Shown here: positions 32,684 to 42,117 of the stretch, one piece after another
Layout: each line of letters begins with the position of its first letter
Position numbering within the stretch: the stretch's first letter is position 1
Source of the DNA: Paracoccaceae bacterium
Lineage (GTDB): Bacteria > Pseudomonadota > Alphaproteobacteria > Rhodobacterales > Rhodobacteraceae
Length of the DNA stretch: 62,126 bases
Reading direction: 5' to 3'
Assembly: GCA_014879735.1 (NCBI GenBank)
Contig: JACSRN010000065.1
Location: 1-62,126, forward strand
Notes under the pieces: model-generated
The model's input: the letters and a program-made list of their open reading frames with translations, nothing else
What the model was told of the DNA's origin: nothing
The model's database searches: none
Made by a program: the position numbers and the translations under genes

Positions 32684-33460
32684 TCACCTCTGGCTGGCGG
32701 CATAGAGTGCCACCGCGGCGGCATTCGAGACGTTGAGGCTGCCAAAGGCCTCTGCCGCCGGGATTCGCGCCAGCAGGTCGCAGGTCTCGCGGGTCTTCTC
32801 GCGCAGGCCCGGCCCCTCGGCACCCATCACCAAGCCCAATGGCCGCCCGCCCGCCCCGGCCACCGCCTCGGCCAGGGTGATCGGCGCCTCGCCATCGAGA
32901 CCGATCAGCACATAGCCCGCCGCCTGCAGTTCTGCCATCGCCTCGGCCAGATTTGTCACCCGCAGGTAGGGTTGACGCTCCAGCGCGCCCGAGGCGGTTT
33001 TCGCCAGCGCCCCGGTCTCGGGCGCCGAATGGTGGCGCGGTGCAATCACCGCCCGGGCGCCGAAGACCTCGGCCGAGCGCAGGACGGCACCGACATTATG
33101 CGGATCTGTCACCCGATCCAGCAGCACGACCAGCGGCGCCCCGGCGCCCGATACCGCCACATCGGCCAGGCTGCCCCAGTTCAGTGGCCGCACCTCGAGC
33201 GCCGCGCCCTGATGGACGGACCCCGGATCGAGCGGCGCGGTGAAACTGCGCGGGTCGACCACTTCGGGCACCATCCCGGCCGCCGCGACAGCCGTGTTCA
33301 GCCGGTCGAGAGCGTTCTTCGTGACGATGAGCCGCAGTTTCTCGCGCCGCGGATTCTGCAGCGCATCGCGCACGGCATGCAGGCCGAAAAGCCAGACGGT
33401 CTCTTTCGCCTCGGCCTTTCGCCCGCGCTCCTTGTCGACCACCCAGGCCGGTTTCTTCAT
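32684..33460 (-). CDS. rlmB: 23S rRNA (guanosine-2'-O) methyltransferase RlmB, SPOUT family
   Basis: The 258-residue protein has an N-terminal L30e-like substrate domain (LFGLHAVRDALQNPRR) and a C-terminal SPOUT knot. The knot motifs are LLDRVTDPHNVGAVLRSAEV, LGLVMGAEGPGL and IPAAEAFGSLNVSNAAAVAL. It is expected to methylate G2251 of 23S rRNA. It is divergent from tRNA-Tyr, a pairing I associate with Rhodobacteraceae genomes. The start at 33460 (MKKPAWVVDKERG) is chosen by family length. Confidence 0.92.
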   Translation of the reverse strand: MKKPAWVVDKERGRKAEAKETVWLFGLHAVRDALQNPRREKLRLIVTKNALDRLNTAVAAAGMVPEVVDPRSFTAPLDPGSVHQGAALEVRPLNWGSLADVAVSGAGAPLVVLLDRVTDPHNVGAVLRSAEVFGARAVIAPRHHSAPETGALAKTASGALERQPYLRVTNLAEAMAELQAAGYVLIGLDGEAPITLAEAVAGAGGRPLGLVMGAEGPGLREKTRETCDLLARIPAAEAFGSLNVSNAAAVALYAASQR

Positions 33461-33564
33461 CGGTATCTCCCGCTTTCCCCGACAAAGGGGCCAAATCGCC
33501 TGCCGGCGCAAGCCCCCCCGGCGCTGCAGCCCCCGCATGGCACGGGAAGGCAGAGGAAACCCGC

Positions 33565-33593
33565 TTGACGCCCCCTGCCCCCTTGGCTATTTC
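33565..33593 (+). promoter_or_regulatory. Promoter of tRNA-Tyr
   Basis: TTGACG (33565-33570) and TATTTC (33588-33593) are 17 bp apart. Transcription should start near 33600, a few bases before the tRNA. Confidence 0.65.
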
Positions 33594-33603
33594 CCGCGTC
33601 AGT

Positions 33604-33687
33604 GGGCGACGTGCTGCAAGGTGCGGCAGCGGACTGTAACTCCGCCGAGGCGACTCATGCCTGGTTCGATTCCAGGGTCGCCCACCA
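33604..33687 (+). tRNA. tRNA-Tyr (anticodon GTA), CCA encoded
   Basis: The 84-nt gene has acceptor pairs GGGCGAC/GTCGCCC, a D stem GCTGC/GCAGC, the anticodon arm GCGGA-CTGTAAC-TCCGC and a long variable arm with a GAG/CTC stem (class II, as expected for bacterial Tyr). The T arm is CCTGG-TTCGATT-CCAGG, and A-CCA follows. Confidence 0.95.
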
Positions 33688-34350
33688 GATCATCGGAAAA
33701 ATACAGATAATCAGCGCGCCTGTGTCCCGCAGGTGTTTCACGGGCGCCATGCGGGCCAATGGATTGGCGGCGGGGTGTTCGGCGGCTGCGGGGGCGTGGC
33801 GGCAAAATACCTCCCCGGGGGACGAGGCTCGCGTGCCATGGGGCAACCGTCGGCGGTTGCCACGCGCTTGTTGTGGTGAGTTCCGCGCCATGCCGAAGGT
33901 CTCGCCGGGCGACCTCCGGGAGCAAACCCGCACCAGCAGCCTACCTTATGCAGCGATCTGGCGCTCGTGCCGCCATCCGCCGGTTCCACGGTCGGCGCGG
34001 GCCGTTTCTGCTGTTCAGTTTCGCGGAATACCCGCTCTGCCGGGCGGCGGGAGGCGGGCAATATCGGCGATCACCGGCGTGACCGGGCGGCGGCATTGCG
34101 GCCGGCTCGCCTTCCACGGGCCCCCGCCGCCTGCTCGGCTCACGGTGGGCGCGACCGGCGCGCAAGGGATTCTGCCCAAGTATCCCGCCCCCGCGTTGCA
34201 ACCCAGGCGTGTGAAATGCAGAATCTTGAAAAAACACCCCCCAAGGTGCGACTGCGCGATGGAACTCATGCTGGACCTGCGTCAAGCTCGGGCGCACCGG
34301 CGGACCTGTGCCGAAGCATCTGATTCTATGGATAGAAGGGGGTCTCTCCA
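33688..34350. other. 663-bp stretch without a recognisable gene
   Basis: Frames here match no family. A strong hairpin, GGCAACCG-TCGG-CGGTTGCC (33842-33861), has no T tract. CCCGGGGAGGTATTTTGCC on the minus strand near 33815 resembles the tail of Rhodobacterales intergenic elements, but no paired stem was established. The right end must hold the gcd promoter, which could not be located. Confidence 0.5.
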
Positions 34351-36684
34351 ATGCACGTTCTTTCCCGGCTCTTCGTCATCGTCCTGGCGGTGATGGGCGC
34401 AGGCCTGGCAATCGCCGGAGGCTGGCTGATCAGCCTTGGCGGCTCATGGTACTATTTTCTGCTGGGCCTCGTCTGGCTGATCGCGGCCGTCGCGATGTGG
34501 CGCGGCCGGACCGCCGGCGGCTGGCTGGTGATTGCGGCAGCCGTTCTCACGGTCCCCTGGGCCATCTGGGAGGCCGGGCTTGCCTTCTGGCCGCTGTTCA
34601 CGCGGCTGATGGTACCGATTGCGGTCGCGGGTGTCGCCGCGCTGTTCATGCCCACGCTGGCCGACGGCCAGGGCAAAAAGCCGTTCTACGGCCTTGCTGC
34701 GCTGGCGCTGGTCCTGTTCGTCCTCGGCTTCGTCTTCACCTTCCAGCCGCATGGCGTGGTCCAGCGCACGGCGGAAATCCCTACCTATGTGCCGGCCAAG
34801 GGCGACAACACGCCCTCTGACTGGACGGCCTATGCCCGCGACACGATGGGCCGGCGCTATTCGCCCTTCGACCAGATCAACCGCGATACGGTGAGCAAGC
34901 TCGATCTCGCCTGGACCTTCCGCACCGGCCGCAAGGACGTCGGCATCGATCAGAACACGCCGCTGCAGATCGGCGATACGGTCTATTCCTGCACCACGAC
35001 CAATGTCGTCATCGCGCTGGACCCCGACAAGGGCACCGAGAAATGGCGCTTTGACCCGCAGGTCAAGGACGTGTTCTGGCAGCGCTGCCGCGGCATCGGC
35101 TATTTCAAGCTGCCCGAGGCGCAGCAGGTTGCCGGCCAGGCCTGCAATGAGCGGCTGATCCTGACCACCGTCGACGCAAGGCTGATCGCCATCGACGCCA
35201 AGGACGGCAAGCTGTGCGAAGGCTTTGGCCAGAGCGGCGTTGCCTCGCTCGGCGCCGAGATGGGCGATATCAAGCCGGGCTACTACTTCCAGACCTCGGC
35301 CCCGCTGGTGGCGCGCGACAAGATCGTCGTCGGCGGCTGGGTGGTCGACAACCAGGAGGTGGGCGAGCCTTCGGGCGTGATCCGCGCCTTCAACGCGGTG
35401 ACGGGTGAACTTGAATGGGCCTGGGATCTGGGCAATCCGGCCATCACAAAGCTGCCGCCCCCGGGCGAAACCTACACCCGCGAAACCCCCAACATGTGGA
35501 CCACCGCGGCCTATGACGATGAACTTGGCCTGATCTACGCGCCGCTGGGCAATACCACGCCGGATTACTATGGCGCCGACCGTCCGGCCTTTGCCAACGA
35601 ATACAATGCCACGCTGGTGGCGCTGGACGTGGAAACCGGGCGCGAGCGCTGGAAGTTCCAGACCGTGCATCATGATCTGTGGGACTACGACCTGCCGTCC
35701 CAGCCGGCCCTGATCGACGTGCCCGACGGCAAGGGCGGCGTGGTCAAGGCAGTATTGCAGACCACCAAGCGGGCGCAGTTGTTCCTGCTGGACCGAGCCA
35801 CCGGCGAGCCCATCGCCGAGGTCGCGGAACTGCCGGTGCCGCAGGAAGGGGCCGCGCCCGAAGAGATTCCGCATCTGTCGCCGACGCAGCCGTTCTCGGT
35901 CGGCATGCCCACGATCGGCGCCGAGACGCTGACCGAGGCCAAGATGTGGGGGATGACCACCTTCGACCAGTTGATCTGCCGTATCGAGTTCCGGCAGATG
36001 CAGTATTTCGGCAATATGACGCCGATCGGGGTCAACAAGCCCACCATCGAACAGCCCGGCAACCTGGGCGGTTTCAACTGGGGCTCGGTCTCGGTCGATG
36101 TGCCGAACAACCTGGTGTTCATGAACGATATCCGGGTGCCGACCAAGTTCTGGCTGATGCCCTCGGCCGACTATCCCGCCATCGCGAAAGAGTTGCATTC
36201 CGATGGCACCGGCCATGGTCCGTCGCCGCAGCGTGGCACGCCCTATGGCATGGCGACCGACATGTGGCTCTCGCCGCTGGGCGTGCCCTGCGTGGCGCCG
36301 CCGCTGGGCACGATCACCGCGGTCGACATGAACACCCGGACCGTGGCCTGGTCGGTGCCGGCGGGCACGGCCGAGCAGCTGGGCCCGTTCGGCCTGAAGC
36401 TGGGGCTGAAGATGCCGATGGGGATGCCGACCTATGCCGGCACCACGGCCACGGCGGGCGGGTTGGTGTTCTTTGCCGGCTTCCAGGACTACTACCTGCG
36501 CGCCTATGACGCCGCGACCGGCGAAGAGGTGTGGAACTACGAACTGCCGGTCGGGTCTTCGGCGACGCCAATGACCTATGTCTCGCCGGCGACGGGCAAG
36601 CAATATGTGCTGATCTCGGTCGGCGGCGCGGCCCGCTCGCCAGTGACCGGCGATTACGTCATGGCCTTCGCGCTGAAGGACTAG
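34351..36684 (+). CDS. gcd: Membrane-bound PQQ-dependent dehydrogenase, glucose/quinate/shikimate family
   Basis: The 777-residue protein has five hydrophobic helices in the first 135 residues. A PQQ eight-bladed propeller then faces the periplasm, starting DWTAYARDTMGRRYSPFDQI. Recognisable blocks are VHHDLWDYDLPSQP, GVPCVAPPLGTITAVDMNTR and GGLVFFAGFQDYYLRAYDAATG. Members oxidise aldoses (or quinate/shikimate) and pass electrons to ubiquinone. Glucose is the usual substrate for this length, but quinate dehydrogenases look alike. No PQQ synthesis genes are nearby. AAGGGGG precedes the start by about 9 nt. Confidence 0.9.
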   Translation: MHVLSRLFVIVLAVMGAGLAIAGGWLISLGGSWYYFLLGLVWLIAAVAMWRGRTAGGWLVIAAAVLTVPWAIWEAGLAFWPLFTRLMVPIAVAGVAALFMPTLADGQGKKPFYGLAALALVLFVLGFVFTFQPHGVVQRTAEIPTYVPAKGDNTPSDWTAYARDTMGRRYSPFDQINRDTVSKLDLAWTFRTGRKDVGIDQNTPLQIGDTVYSCTTTNVVIALDPDKGTEKWRFDPQVKDVFWQRCRGIGYFKLPEAQQVAGQACNERLILTTVDARLIAIDAKDGKLCEGFGQSGVASLGAEMGDIKPGYYFQTSAPLVARDKIVVGGWVVDNQEVGEPSGVIRAFNAVTGELEWAWDLGNPAITKLPPPGETYTRETPNMWTTAAYDDELGLIYAPLGNTTPDYYGADRPAFANEYNATLVALDVETGRERWKFQTVHHDLWDYDLPSQPALIDVPDGKGGVVKAVLQTTKRAQLFLLDRATGEPIAEVAELPVPQEGAAPEEIPHLSPTQPFSVGMPTIGAETLTEAKMWGMTTFDQLICRIEFRQMQYFGNMTPIGVNKPTIEQPGNLGGFNWGSVSVDVPNNLVFMNDIRVPTKFWLMPSADYPAIAKELHSDGTGHGPSPQRGTPYGMATDMWLSPLGVPCVAPPLGTITAVDMNTRTVAWSVPAGTAEQLGPFGLKLGLKMPMGMPTYAGTTATAGGLVFFAGFQDYYLRAYDAATGEEVWNYELPVGSSATPMTYVSPATGKQYVLISVGGAARSPVTGDYVMAFALKD

Positions 36685-37435
36685 GAGGCTCCTGAGCCAT
36701 TGATCATCATGGCCAGAACATGACGGTTGCGGCGGGGGCGACAGGGGAGAGAAAGCCCCTCGGGCCTCTGCCGTAGCGGGTTGCGACGCGACGCCGGATC
36801 TTCGGGCGCTCGCAACCCGATCTCGATCCGGTTGCGGCGCTTGTCGCGGCGGGCACCTCCGCGCGCAGCCTCCTTGCCGGATGCAGGGCCAGTGCCTTGC
36901 CTTGCAGGACCTCCCGGAGCCGGCCGGCATCGTGGCGCCGGCCGACGACCGGCAATCCGGCGGCGGGCCAGCCCGCCATCAAGGGTTTGGGCGATCAGGA
37001 ATTGGTCCGGTGGATCAATCCGCCCAAACCACCCGGCCAACGATTCCCGGCGGCGGCGGCTGCCGTCCGATGGTCGGCCCCGCCCCTTTCGCCCGATCGG
37101 ACATTCACGTCGATCGTTGTCGCCGCCGTGCACCCCGCAGGCGACGGGCCGGGCGATATGTCTTCAGGCACCCCTGCCCGCGCCACTGCTCAAGGCTCCG
37201 ACCACGGCGACCAGCAAGCGCAGGCGGCAGCCCGACCCCGGCGAGACCGCGATCAGGCTCTGCCGGGCAATGCCGCCGCGGGCCGGTCTTGCCGCAGGCC
37301 GGGACACCCAATCCACCCGGCAAGGGCGCGCGCAGGCGCCGCAACAATTGCTGACGCCACATGAAACGACGCAATGCGCGACGCGGCGCGCTGCAGGGAT
37401 CAACCGTCCCGCGGCAGCGGACTGCAATAAATTTC
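36685..37435. other. Gene-free stretch between gcd and the SorC-controlled operon
   Basis: Open frames on both strands are Arg/Pro-rich and match nothing I know. No tRNA, repeat or convincing terminator was seen. The stretch separates two unrelated transcription units. Confidence 0.5.
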
Positions 37436-37438
37436 ACC

Positions 37439-37461
37439 AATCGAGATAAATACACTCGATT
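37439..37461 (+). promoter_or_regulatory. Probable SorC operator before the polyol/ketose operon
   Basis: AATCGAG and CTCGATT are perfect 7-bp arms around a 9-nt AT-rich centre in otherwise GC-rich DNA. TTGACG at 37463-37468 follows directly and is a good -35; the -10 around 37486-37491 (TACCGC) is weak. The operator would thus touch the polymerase site. The only regulator in the operon is the SorC-family protein at 41146-42117. Confidence 0.5.
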
Positions 37462-37567
37462 CTTGACGCTGTGGCGACCTGCGCTTACCGCTATTCATGC
37501 AATGTCTTTCGTCGTGCGAAAAAACTTGCAAGAGTGGCGCGAAACGCCGCGGTCATGGGAGGAACAC

Positions 37568-38578
37568 ATGAGCTATTTCAAGGCACTGATACTGAGCGGG
37601 ACATCGGCCGTCGCGCTCTTGGGGTCGTCCCCCGCGGTCATGGCCGAGGGGGGTCTGCGCTGTGAGCCGGGCGAGACCTATGTCATGAACGTCATGGTCA
37701 TGGGGCACCCCTATTGGGTTCCCGTCTTCGAGGGCTTCAAGCAGGCCGCCGAGGCCCTGGGCTGTGAGGCGGTGTTCTCGGGAACGCCCGACTATGATAT
37801 CACCAAGCAGATCGCCTCGTTCGAGCAGGATCTCGTGACCAATCCGAAGGGCATCCTGCTGCATCCGATGCAGGCCGACCCCTTCATCGATCCGATCAAC
37901 CGCGCCATCGATGCCGGTGTATCTGTCACGACCTTTGCCGCCGATTCGCCGAAATCGAAGCGCACCGCCTACATCACCTCCGACAATTTGGCCGAGGCGA
38001 AGTTCGCAGCAGACGAGATCGTCAAAACGGTGGGCGACAGCGCCGAATACGCCGTTCTCGAAAACCCCGGCCAGTCGAACCACGACCTGCGGGTAACGGC
38101 GCTGATCGCCTATATGGAAAAGACCTACCCCGCCATGAAGCTGGTCGCGCGGCAGGCCACCAACCAGGATCCGAACGCGGCCTTTACCGCCGTATCGGCC
38201 ATGCTGCAGGCCAATCCCGACCTTGCCGCGCTGTGGATCCCCGAGGCCGGTTCGGCCGAAGGCGCAGTGGCAGCCGTCAAGGCGGCCGGCGACACGCTGA
38301 TGATCATCCATGCCGACATCACGCCCACCACGCTGGAAGAGATCAAGGCGGGCAACATCCACATGGCGCTGAACCCGAACCAGGGCATCCAGGGCTTCGT
38401 CGGCTTCATGAACACCTTCCTTGGGGCGCATTCGGGGCTGATCGACCCCTTCAACGACTATAAGGTCTCCGGGTTCAACCCGATGCAGATTCCCTTTGTC
38501 GACAACGGCTTTGCGGTCATCACCAAGGACAATGCCGACAGTTTCGTCCTTGAGGCCTATATGGAAGGCCGCGACTGA
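37568..38578 (+). CDS. ABC sugar importer substrate-binding protein (RbsB-like)
   Basis: A 336-residue periplasmic binding protein of the ribose/galactose-type (Peripla_BP_4) fold. The signal peptide runs to about residue 26 (AVMA). The mature part begins with the family strand YVMNVMVMGHPYWVPVFEGF, then DYDITKQIASFEQDL and GILLHPMQADPFIDPINRAI. GGAGGAA lies upstream of the ATG at 37568. It is first in a nine-gene operon with its ATPase, permease, regulator and enzymes. The ligand is probably a small polyol or ketose. Confidence 0.92.
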   Translation: MSYFKALILSGTSAVALLGSSPAVMAEGGLRCEPGETYVMNVMVMGHPYWVPVFEGFKQAAEALGCEAVFSGTPDYDITKQIASFEQDLVTNPKGILLHPMQADPFIDPINRAIDAGVSVTTFAADSPKSKRTAYITSDNLAEAKFAADEIVKTVGDSAEYAVLENPGQSNHDLRVTALIAYMEKTYPAMKLVARQATNQDPNAAFTAVSAMLQANPDLAALWIPEAGSAEGAVAAVKAAGDTLMIIHADITPTTLEEIKAGNIHMALNPNQGIQGFVGFMNTFLGAHSGLIDPFNDYKVSGFNPMQIPFVDNGFAVITKDNADSFVLEAYMEGRD

Positions 38579-38639
38579 CATCCATCGCCCTGCCGCGATG
38601 CGCGGCGGGGCATCCCCTGACCCGGACCACGGCATCGCC

Positions 38640-40157
38640 ATGATACAGCCCCCGCTTTTGCAACTGACCGATATCTCCAAGTCTTTCGGGGCGATCCGCG
38701 CCCTGCGTTCGGCGCAGTTCGAGCTGCGGGCGGGTGAGATCCATGCGCTGGCCGGCGAAAACGGTGCCGGAAAATCGACGCTGATGAATATCATCGACGG
38801 CATCCTGCGCCCCGACAGCGGCGAGATTCGCATCGACGGGCAAGCCGTACAGATCGACAGCCCCGCCGCGGCCCAGCGGCTGGGCATCGGCTTCGTGCAT
38901 CAGGAAATTGCCCTGTGCGGCGATGTCTCGGTGGCCGAGAACATCTTCATGCCGCAGACCGCGCAATCCCGGCGCAAGCTGATGGGCGGTGCCGAGTTGA
39001 TCGCCAGGGCCGCCGAAGTGCTGGCCCCGCTTGCCGAGATCGACCCGCGCCTGCCTGCAGACCATCTCTCGATTTCCCAGCAGCAACTGGTCGAGATCGC
39101 AAAGGCGCTGACGCTCGATTGCCGGATCCTGATCCTGGACGAACCCACCGCCGCACTGACCGAGCACGAGGCGCAGAAACTGTTCGCCATCATGCGCGGG
39201 CTGGCCGCGAAAGGCATCGGGATCATCTACATCTCGCATCGCATGGCCGAGATCTTCGGAACTTGCGACCGGGTCACGGTGATGCGCGATGGCCAGCATA
39301 TCCGCACGGACCGCACCGCGGACATCACGCCGGCGGATGTGGTCAATGCCATGGTCGGTCGCAAGCTGGACACGCTTTACCCGCCCAAGATGACCGGGGA
39401 CCGCGGGCCCGAGATTCTTCGGGTCGAGGGGCTGACGGACCGCCGGTTCCGCGATGTGTCCTTTGCCCTGCACCGGGGCGAGATCCTGGGCTTTGGCGGC
39501 CTGATCGGCGCGGGCCGCAGCGAGATCGCGCGCGGCATCACCCGGCTGGAGGGCGACGCGCGCGGCCGGATCTGGCTGGAGGCGCAGGAGGTTGCGTTTC
39601 GCGACTACGCCGACTGCATTTCCCGCGGCATCGTCTACCTGTCCGAGGACCGCAAGGGCGACGGGGTCTTTCTCGACCTGTCGATCGCCGCCAATATCTC
39701 GGCGCTGGACCTGTCGAAGGTCGCGGGGCGTTTCGGGGTGATCGACCCCGCGCGCGAGACAGCACAGGCATGGCGCATCGGCAAGTCCCTGCGGCTGAAG
39801 GCGGCCAGCATGGCGCAGCGCGTCGCAAGCCTGTCGGGCGGAAACCAGCAGAAGGTGGCACTGGCCAAGCTTCTTGCCGTAGAGCCCAAGGTGATCTTTC
39901 TCGACGAGCCGACACGCGGTGTCGATGTCGGCGCCAAGGCCGAAATCCACGCCATCCTGCGCGGGCTGGCCGACAGTGGCGTCGGCATCGTGGTGATCTC
40001 GTCGGAACTGCCGGAACTGATCGGTCTTTGCGACCGTGTGCTGGTGGTCAGCGAAGGCTGCATAACCGGCGCGCTGTCCGGACCGGACCTGACCGAAACC
40101 AACATCATGACACTCGCCGCGCCTGGTGCGCTGGCCTCTGCCGGGACCGGAACATGA
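38640..40157 (+). CDS. ABC sugar importer ATP-binding protein, duplicated (RbsA/MglA type)
   Basis: A 505-residue fusion of two ATPase domains. The first has Walker A GENGAGKST, a signature-region HLSISQQQLVEIAKAL and Walker B ILDEPTAAL. The second has a degenerate Walker A region, GFGGLIGAGRSEIARG, with SLSGGNQQKVALAKLL and FLDEPTRGVDVG. This asymmetry is normal for RbsA-type proteins. The frame is open into the preceding gene, but ATG 38640 (MIQPPLLQLTDISKSFG) fits the family. Its stop overlaps the permease start. Confidence 0.93.
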   Translation: MIQPPLLQLTDISKSFGAIRALRSAQFELRAGEIHALAGENGAGKSTLMNIIDGILRPDSGEIRIDGQAVQIDSPAAAQRLGIGFVHQEIALCGDVSVAENIFMPQTAQSRRKLMGGAELIARAAEVLAPLAEIDPRLPADHLSISQQQLVEIAKALTLDCRILILDEPTAALTEHEAQKLFAIMRGLAAKGIGIIYISHRMAEIFGTCDRVTVMRDGQHIRTDRTADITPADVVNAMVGRKLDTLYPPKMTGDRGPEILRVEGLTDRRFRDVSFALHRGEILGFGGLIGAGRSEIARGITRLEGDARGRIWLEAQEVAFRDYADCISRGIVYLSEDRKGDGVFLDLSIAANISALDLSKVAGRFGVIDPARETAQAWRIGKSLRLKAASMAQRVASLSGGNQQKVALAKLLAVEPKVIFLDEPTRGVDVGAKAEIHAILRGLADSGVGIVVISSELPELIGLCDRVLVVSEGCITGALSGPDLTETNIMTLAAPGALASAGTGT

Positions 40158-41149
40158 CCGCCACCACAACGACGCAACAAGACCGCACGCTCTTGTCCCG
40201 CCTGTTCGGCGCCCGCGAAACCGGGTTGGTGCTGATCATCCTGGTCCTGTTTCTGATCATGACCTTCGCCTCGCCGCATTTCCTGACCTGGACGAACATG
40301 CGGGCCATGACGATGGCCTTCTCGGTCGAGGCCATCGTGGTGGTCGGCATGACGATCCTGCTGATCTCAGGGGGGATCGACCTTTCGGTCGGATCGGTGA
40401 CGGCGCTGGCGATGGTGGTGGCGGGGCTGCTGTTCCTGGCCGGGGTCAACCCCTGGATCGCCGCGCTGATCGCCATTGCGGTCTGTGCCGGCATCGGGGC
40501 GATCATGGGATTTTTCGTGACGGTCGTGGGCCTGCACCATTTCATCGTGACGCTGGCCGCGATGGTGATTGCCCGGGGGCTGTGCCTGCTCGGGACGGGT
40601 GGCAGGCCACTGGGGCTGTTCGAACTGCCCGCAAGCTTCAAATGGATCGGCATCGGCTCGATCGGTGTCATCCCGGTTGCCATCGTGATCTTCGTGATCG
40701 TCGTTGCCGTCTTCGATTTCCTGCTGCGGCGGACCACGGCCTTTCGCCTGGTCTATTATACCGGCAGCAACGAAAAGGCCGCCGCCTATTCCGGCATCCG
40801 CACCAAGCGCGTGATCTTCCTGACGACGATGCTGTGTTCCACCCTGTGCGGCGTGGCCGGTGTCATCTACATGGCGCGCTTCGGCTCGGCCCAGCCGACC
40901 TTCGGGGTGGGAATGGAGCTAAACGTGATTGCGGCCGCGGTTATCGGCGGCGCCAGCCTCTCTGGCGGCAAGGGCACGATCTTCGGGGCAATCCTCGGGG
41001 CGATCCTGCTGTCGCTTGTCTCCTCCTCGCTGGCCCTCCTCAACGTGTCAGTCTACTGGCAGGACATCATCCGCGGCTCGATCCTGCTGGCTGCCGTCAC
41101 CTTCGACCACTACCTCGTGAAGCGCCAGGCGGCGGGAGGCAGGGCATGA
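40154..41149 (+). CDS. ABC sugar importer permease (RbsC type)
   Basis: A 331-residue membrane protein with about nine to ten hydrophobic segments. The family motifs [19 protein letters not shown] and [19 protein letters not shown] are intact. A single permease gene implies a homodimer, as in ribose importers. It is coupled by ATGA overlaps to the ATPase upstream and the regulator downstream. Confidence 0.93.
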   Translation: MTATTTTQQDRTLLSRLFGARETGLVLIILVLFLIMTFASPHFLTWTNMRAMTMAFSVEAIVVVGMTILLISGGIDLSVGSVTALAMVVAGLLFLAGVNPWIAALIAIAVCAGIGAIMGFFVTVVGLHHFIVTLAAMVIARGLCLLGTGGRPLGLFELPASFKWIGIGSIGVIPVAIVIFVIVVAVFDFLLRRTTAFRLVYYTGSNEKAAAYSGIRTKRVIFLTTMLCSTLCGVAGVIYMARFGSAQPTFGVGMELNVIAAAVIGGASLSGGKGTIFGAILGAILLSLVSSSLALLNVSVYWQDIIRGSILLAAVTFDHYLVKRQAAGGRA

Positions 41150-42117
41150 ACGAGGTCAACGACGACTTCACCTCGATGCGGCAGATGCACGCCGTCCTGG
41201 TGCGGCATTTCATCGAGGGCCGCAAACAGGCCGAGATCGCCGAAGAGATGAACCTGTCCACCTCGAAGGTGAACCGGATCATCGCACAGGCCCGCCGGTC
41301 CGGCATGGTCAAGATCAGCATCGAAACCCCGTTCCAGCGGCTAATGGATCTGGAGCGCCAACTTGTGGCCACCGGGCTGGTGCAATCGGCCATCGTCTCG
41401 CCCACCGTATCGGCCAATGACGGCACGAGGCTGGCGCAGCTGGGCCAGGCGGCGGCGGCGCATCTGGCCGAGACGCTGCGCGACGGCGACATCCTGGGCA
41501 TCTCGGGCGGCAAGGCGGTGGCGGCGGTGGCCGATGCGCTGACGGTCGAGCGACCCATCGACATGCAGGTGGTGCCGCTGACCGGCGGTGTGCAGGGCAA
41601 GTTCCACACCGATGTCAACAATCTGGCCTCGCGCATGGCAGAGCGGCTGGGCGGGCGATCCTTGCAGTTGCATGCACCGCTGTTTGCCGAACGCGCGGAA
41701 CAGCGCGAGATGCTGATGAACCTTGGCGCGGTGAAGGAGGTGCTGGATCTGGGCCGCCGCGCCACGGTCTGCCTGGTGGGCATCGGGTCGATCACGACCC
41801 CGGGATCGTCGTATTTCGATCTGCAGCCGCTGTCGACGCCCGACCGTGCGATGTTGCCCGGCATGGGTGTCATGGCCGAGTTTCTGGGCCACCTTGTCCA
41901 TGACCGGGGGCAGGTGGCGAAATTCTCGCTGAACCAGCGGCTGGTCGCCCTGCGCCCCGACGAGATCCGGCGCTGCGGCCGGGTGATCGCGGTGGCGGCC
42001 GGCGAAGACAAGGTCGGACCCGTCCGTTCGGTCCTGGGCGGCGGCTATGTCTCGATGCTTGTCACCGACGAAGACACCGCAAGCGCAATTCTAGAGATGA
42101 ACGGAGATTCCGCATGA
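41146..42117 (+). CDS. SorC/DeoR-family sugar-binding transcription regulator
   Basis: A 323-residue regulator. The N-terminal helix-turn-helix (about residues 15-60) contains GRKQAEIAEEMNLSTSKVNR. The large C-terminal sugar-phosphate domain has DGDILGISGGKAVAAVADAL, VVPLTGGVQGK and VCLVGIGSI. Relatives such as EryD, SorC and LsrR sense phosphorylated or free polyols and ketoses made by neighbouring enzymes. It lies within the operon it probably controls, after the permease, and most likely binds the inverted repeat at 37439-37461. Confidence 0.9.
   Translation: MNEVNDDFTSMRQMHAVLVRHFIEGRKQAEIAEEMNLSTSKVNRIIAQARRSGMVKISIETPFQRLMDLERQLVATGLVQSAIVSPTVSANDGTRLAQLGQAAAAHLAETLRDGDILGISGGKAVAAVADALTVERPIDMQVVPLTGGVQGKFHTDVNNLASRMAERLGGRSLQLHAPLFAERAEQREMLMNLGAVKEVLDLGRRATVCLVGIGSITTPGSSYFDLQPLSTPDRAMLPGMGVMAEFLGHLVHDRGQVAKFSLNQRLVALRPDEIRRCGRVIAVAAGEDKVGPVRSVLGGGYVSMLVTDEDTASAILEMNGDSA

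Noticed and set aside
33800-33830. Second Rhodobacterales-type intergenic element on the minus strand
   Set aside because: Only the CCCGGGGAGGTATTTTG part is similar; the stem and GAAGAAG tail are not present.
34444-36930. Long minus-strand open frame opposite the PQQ dehydrogenase
   Set aside because: Antisense shadow with no family features; the plus-strand gene has clear PQQ propeller motifs.
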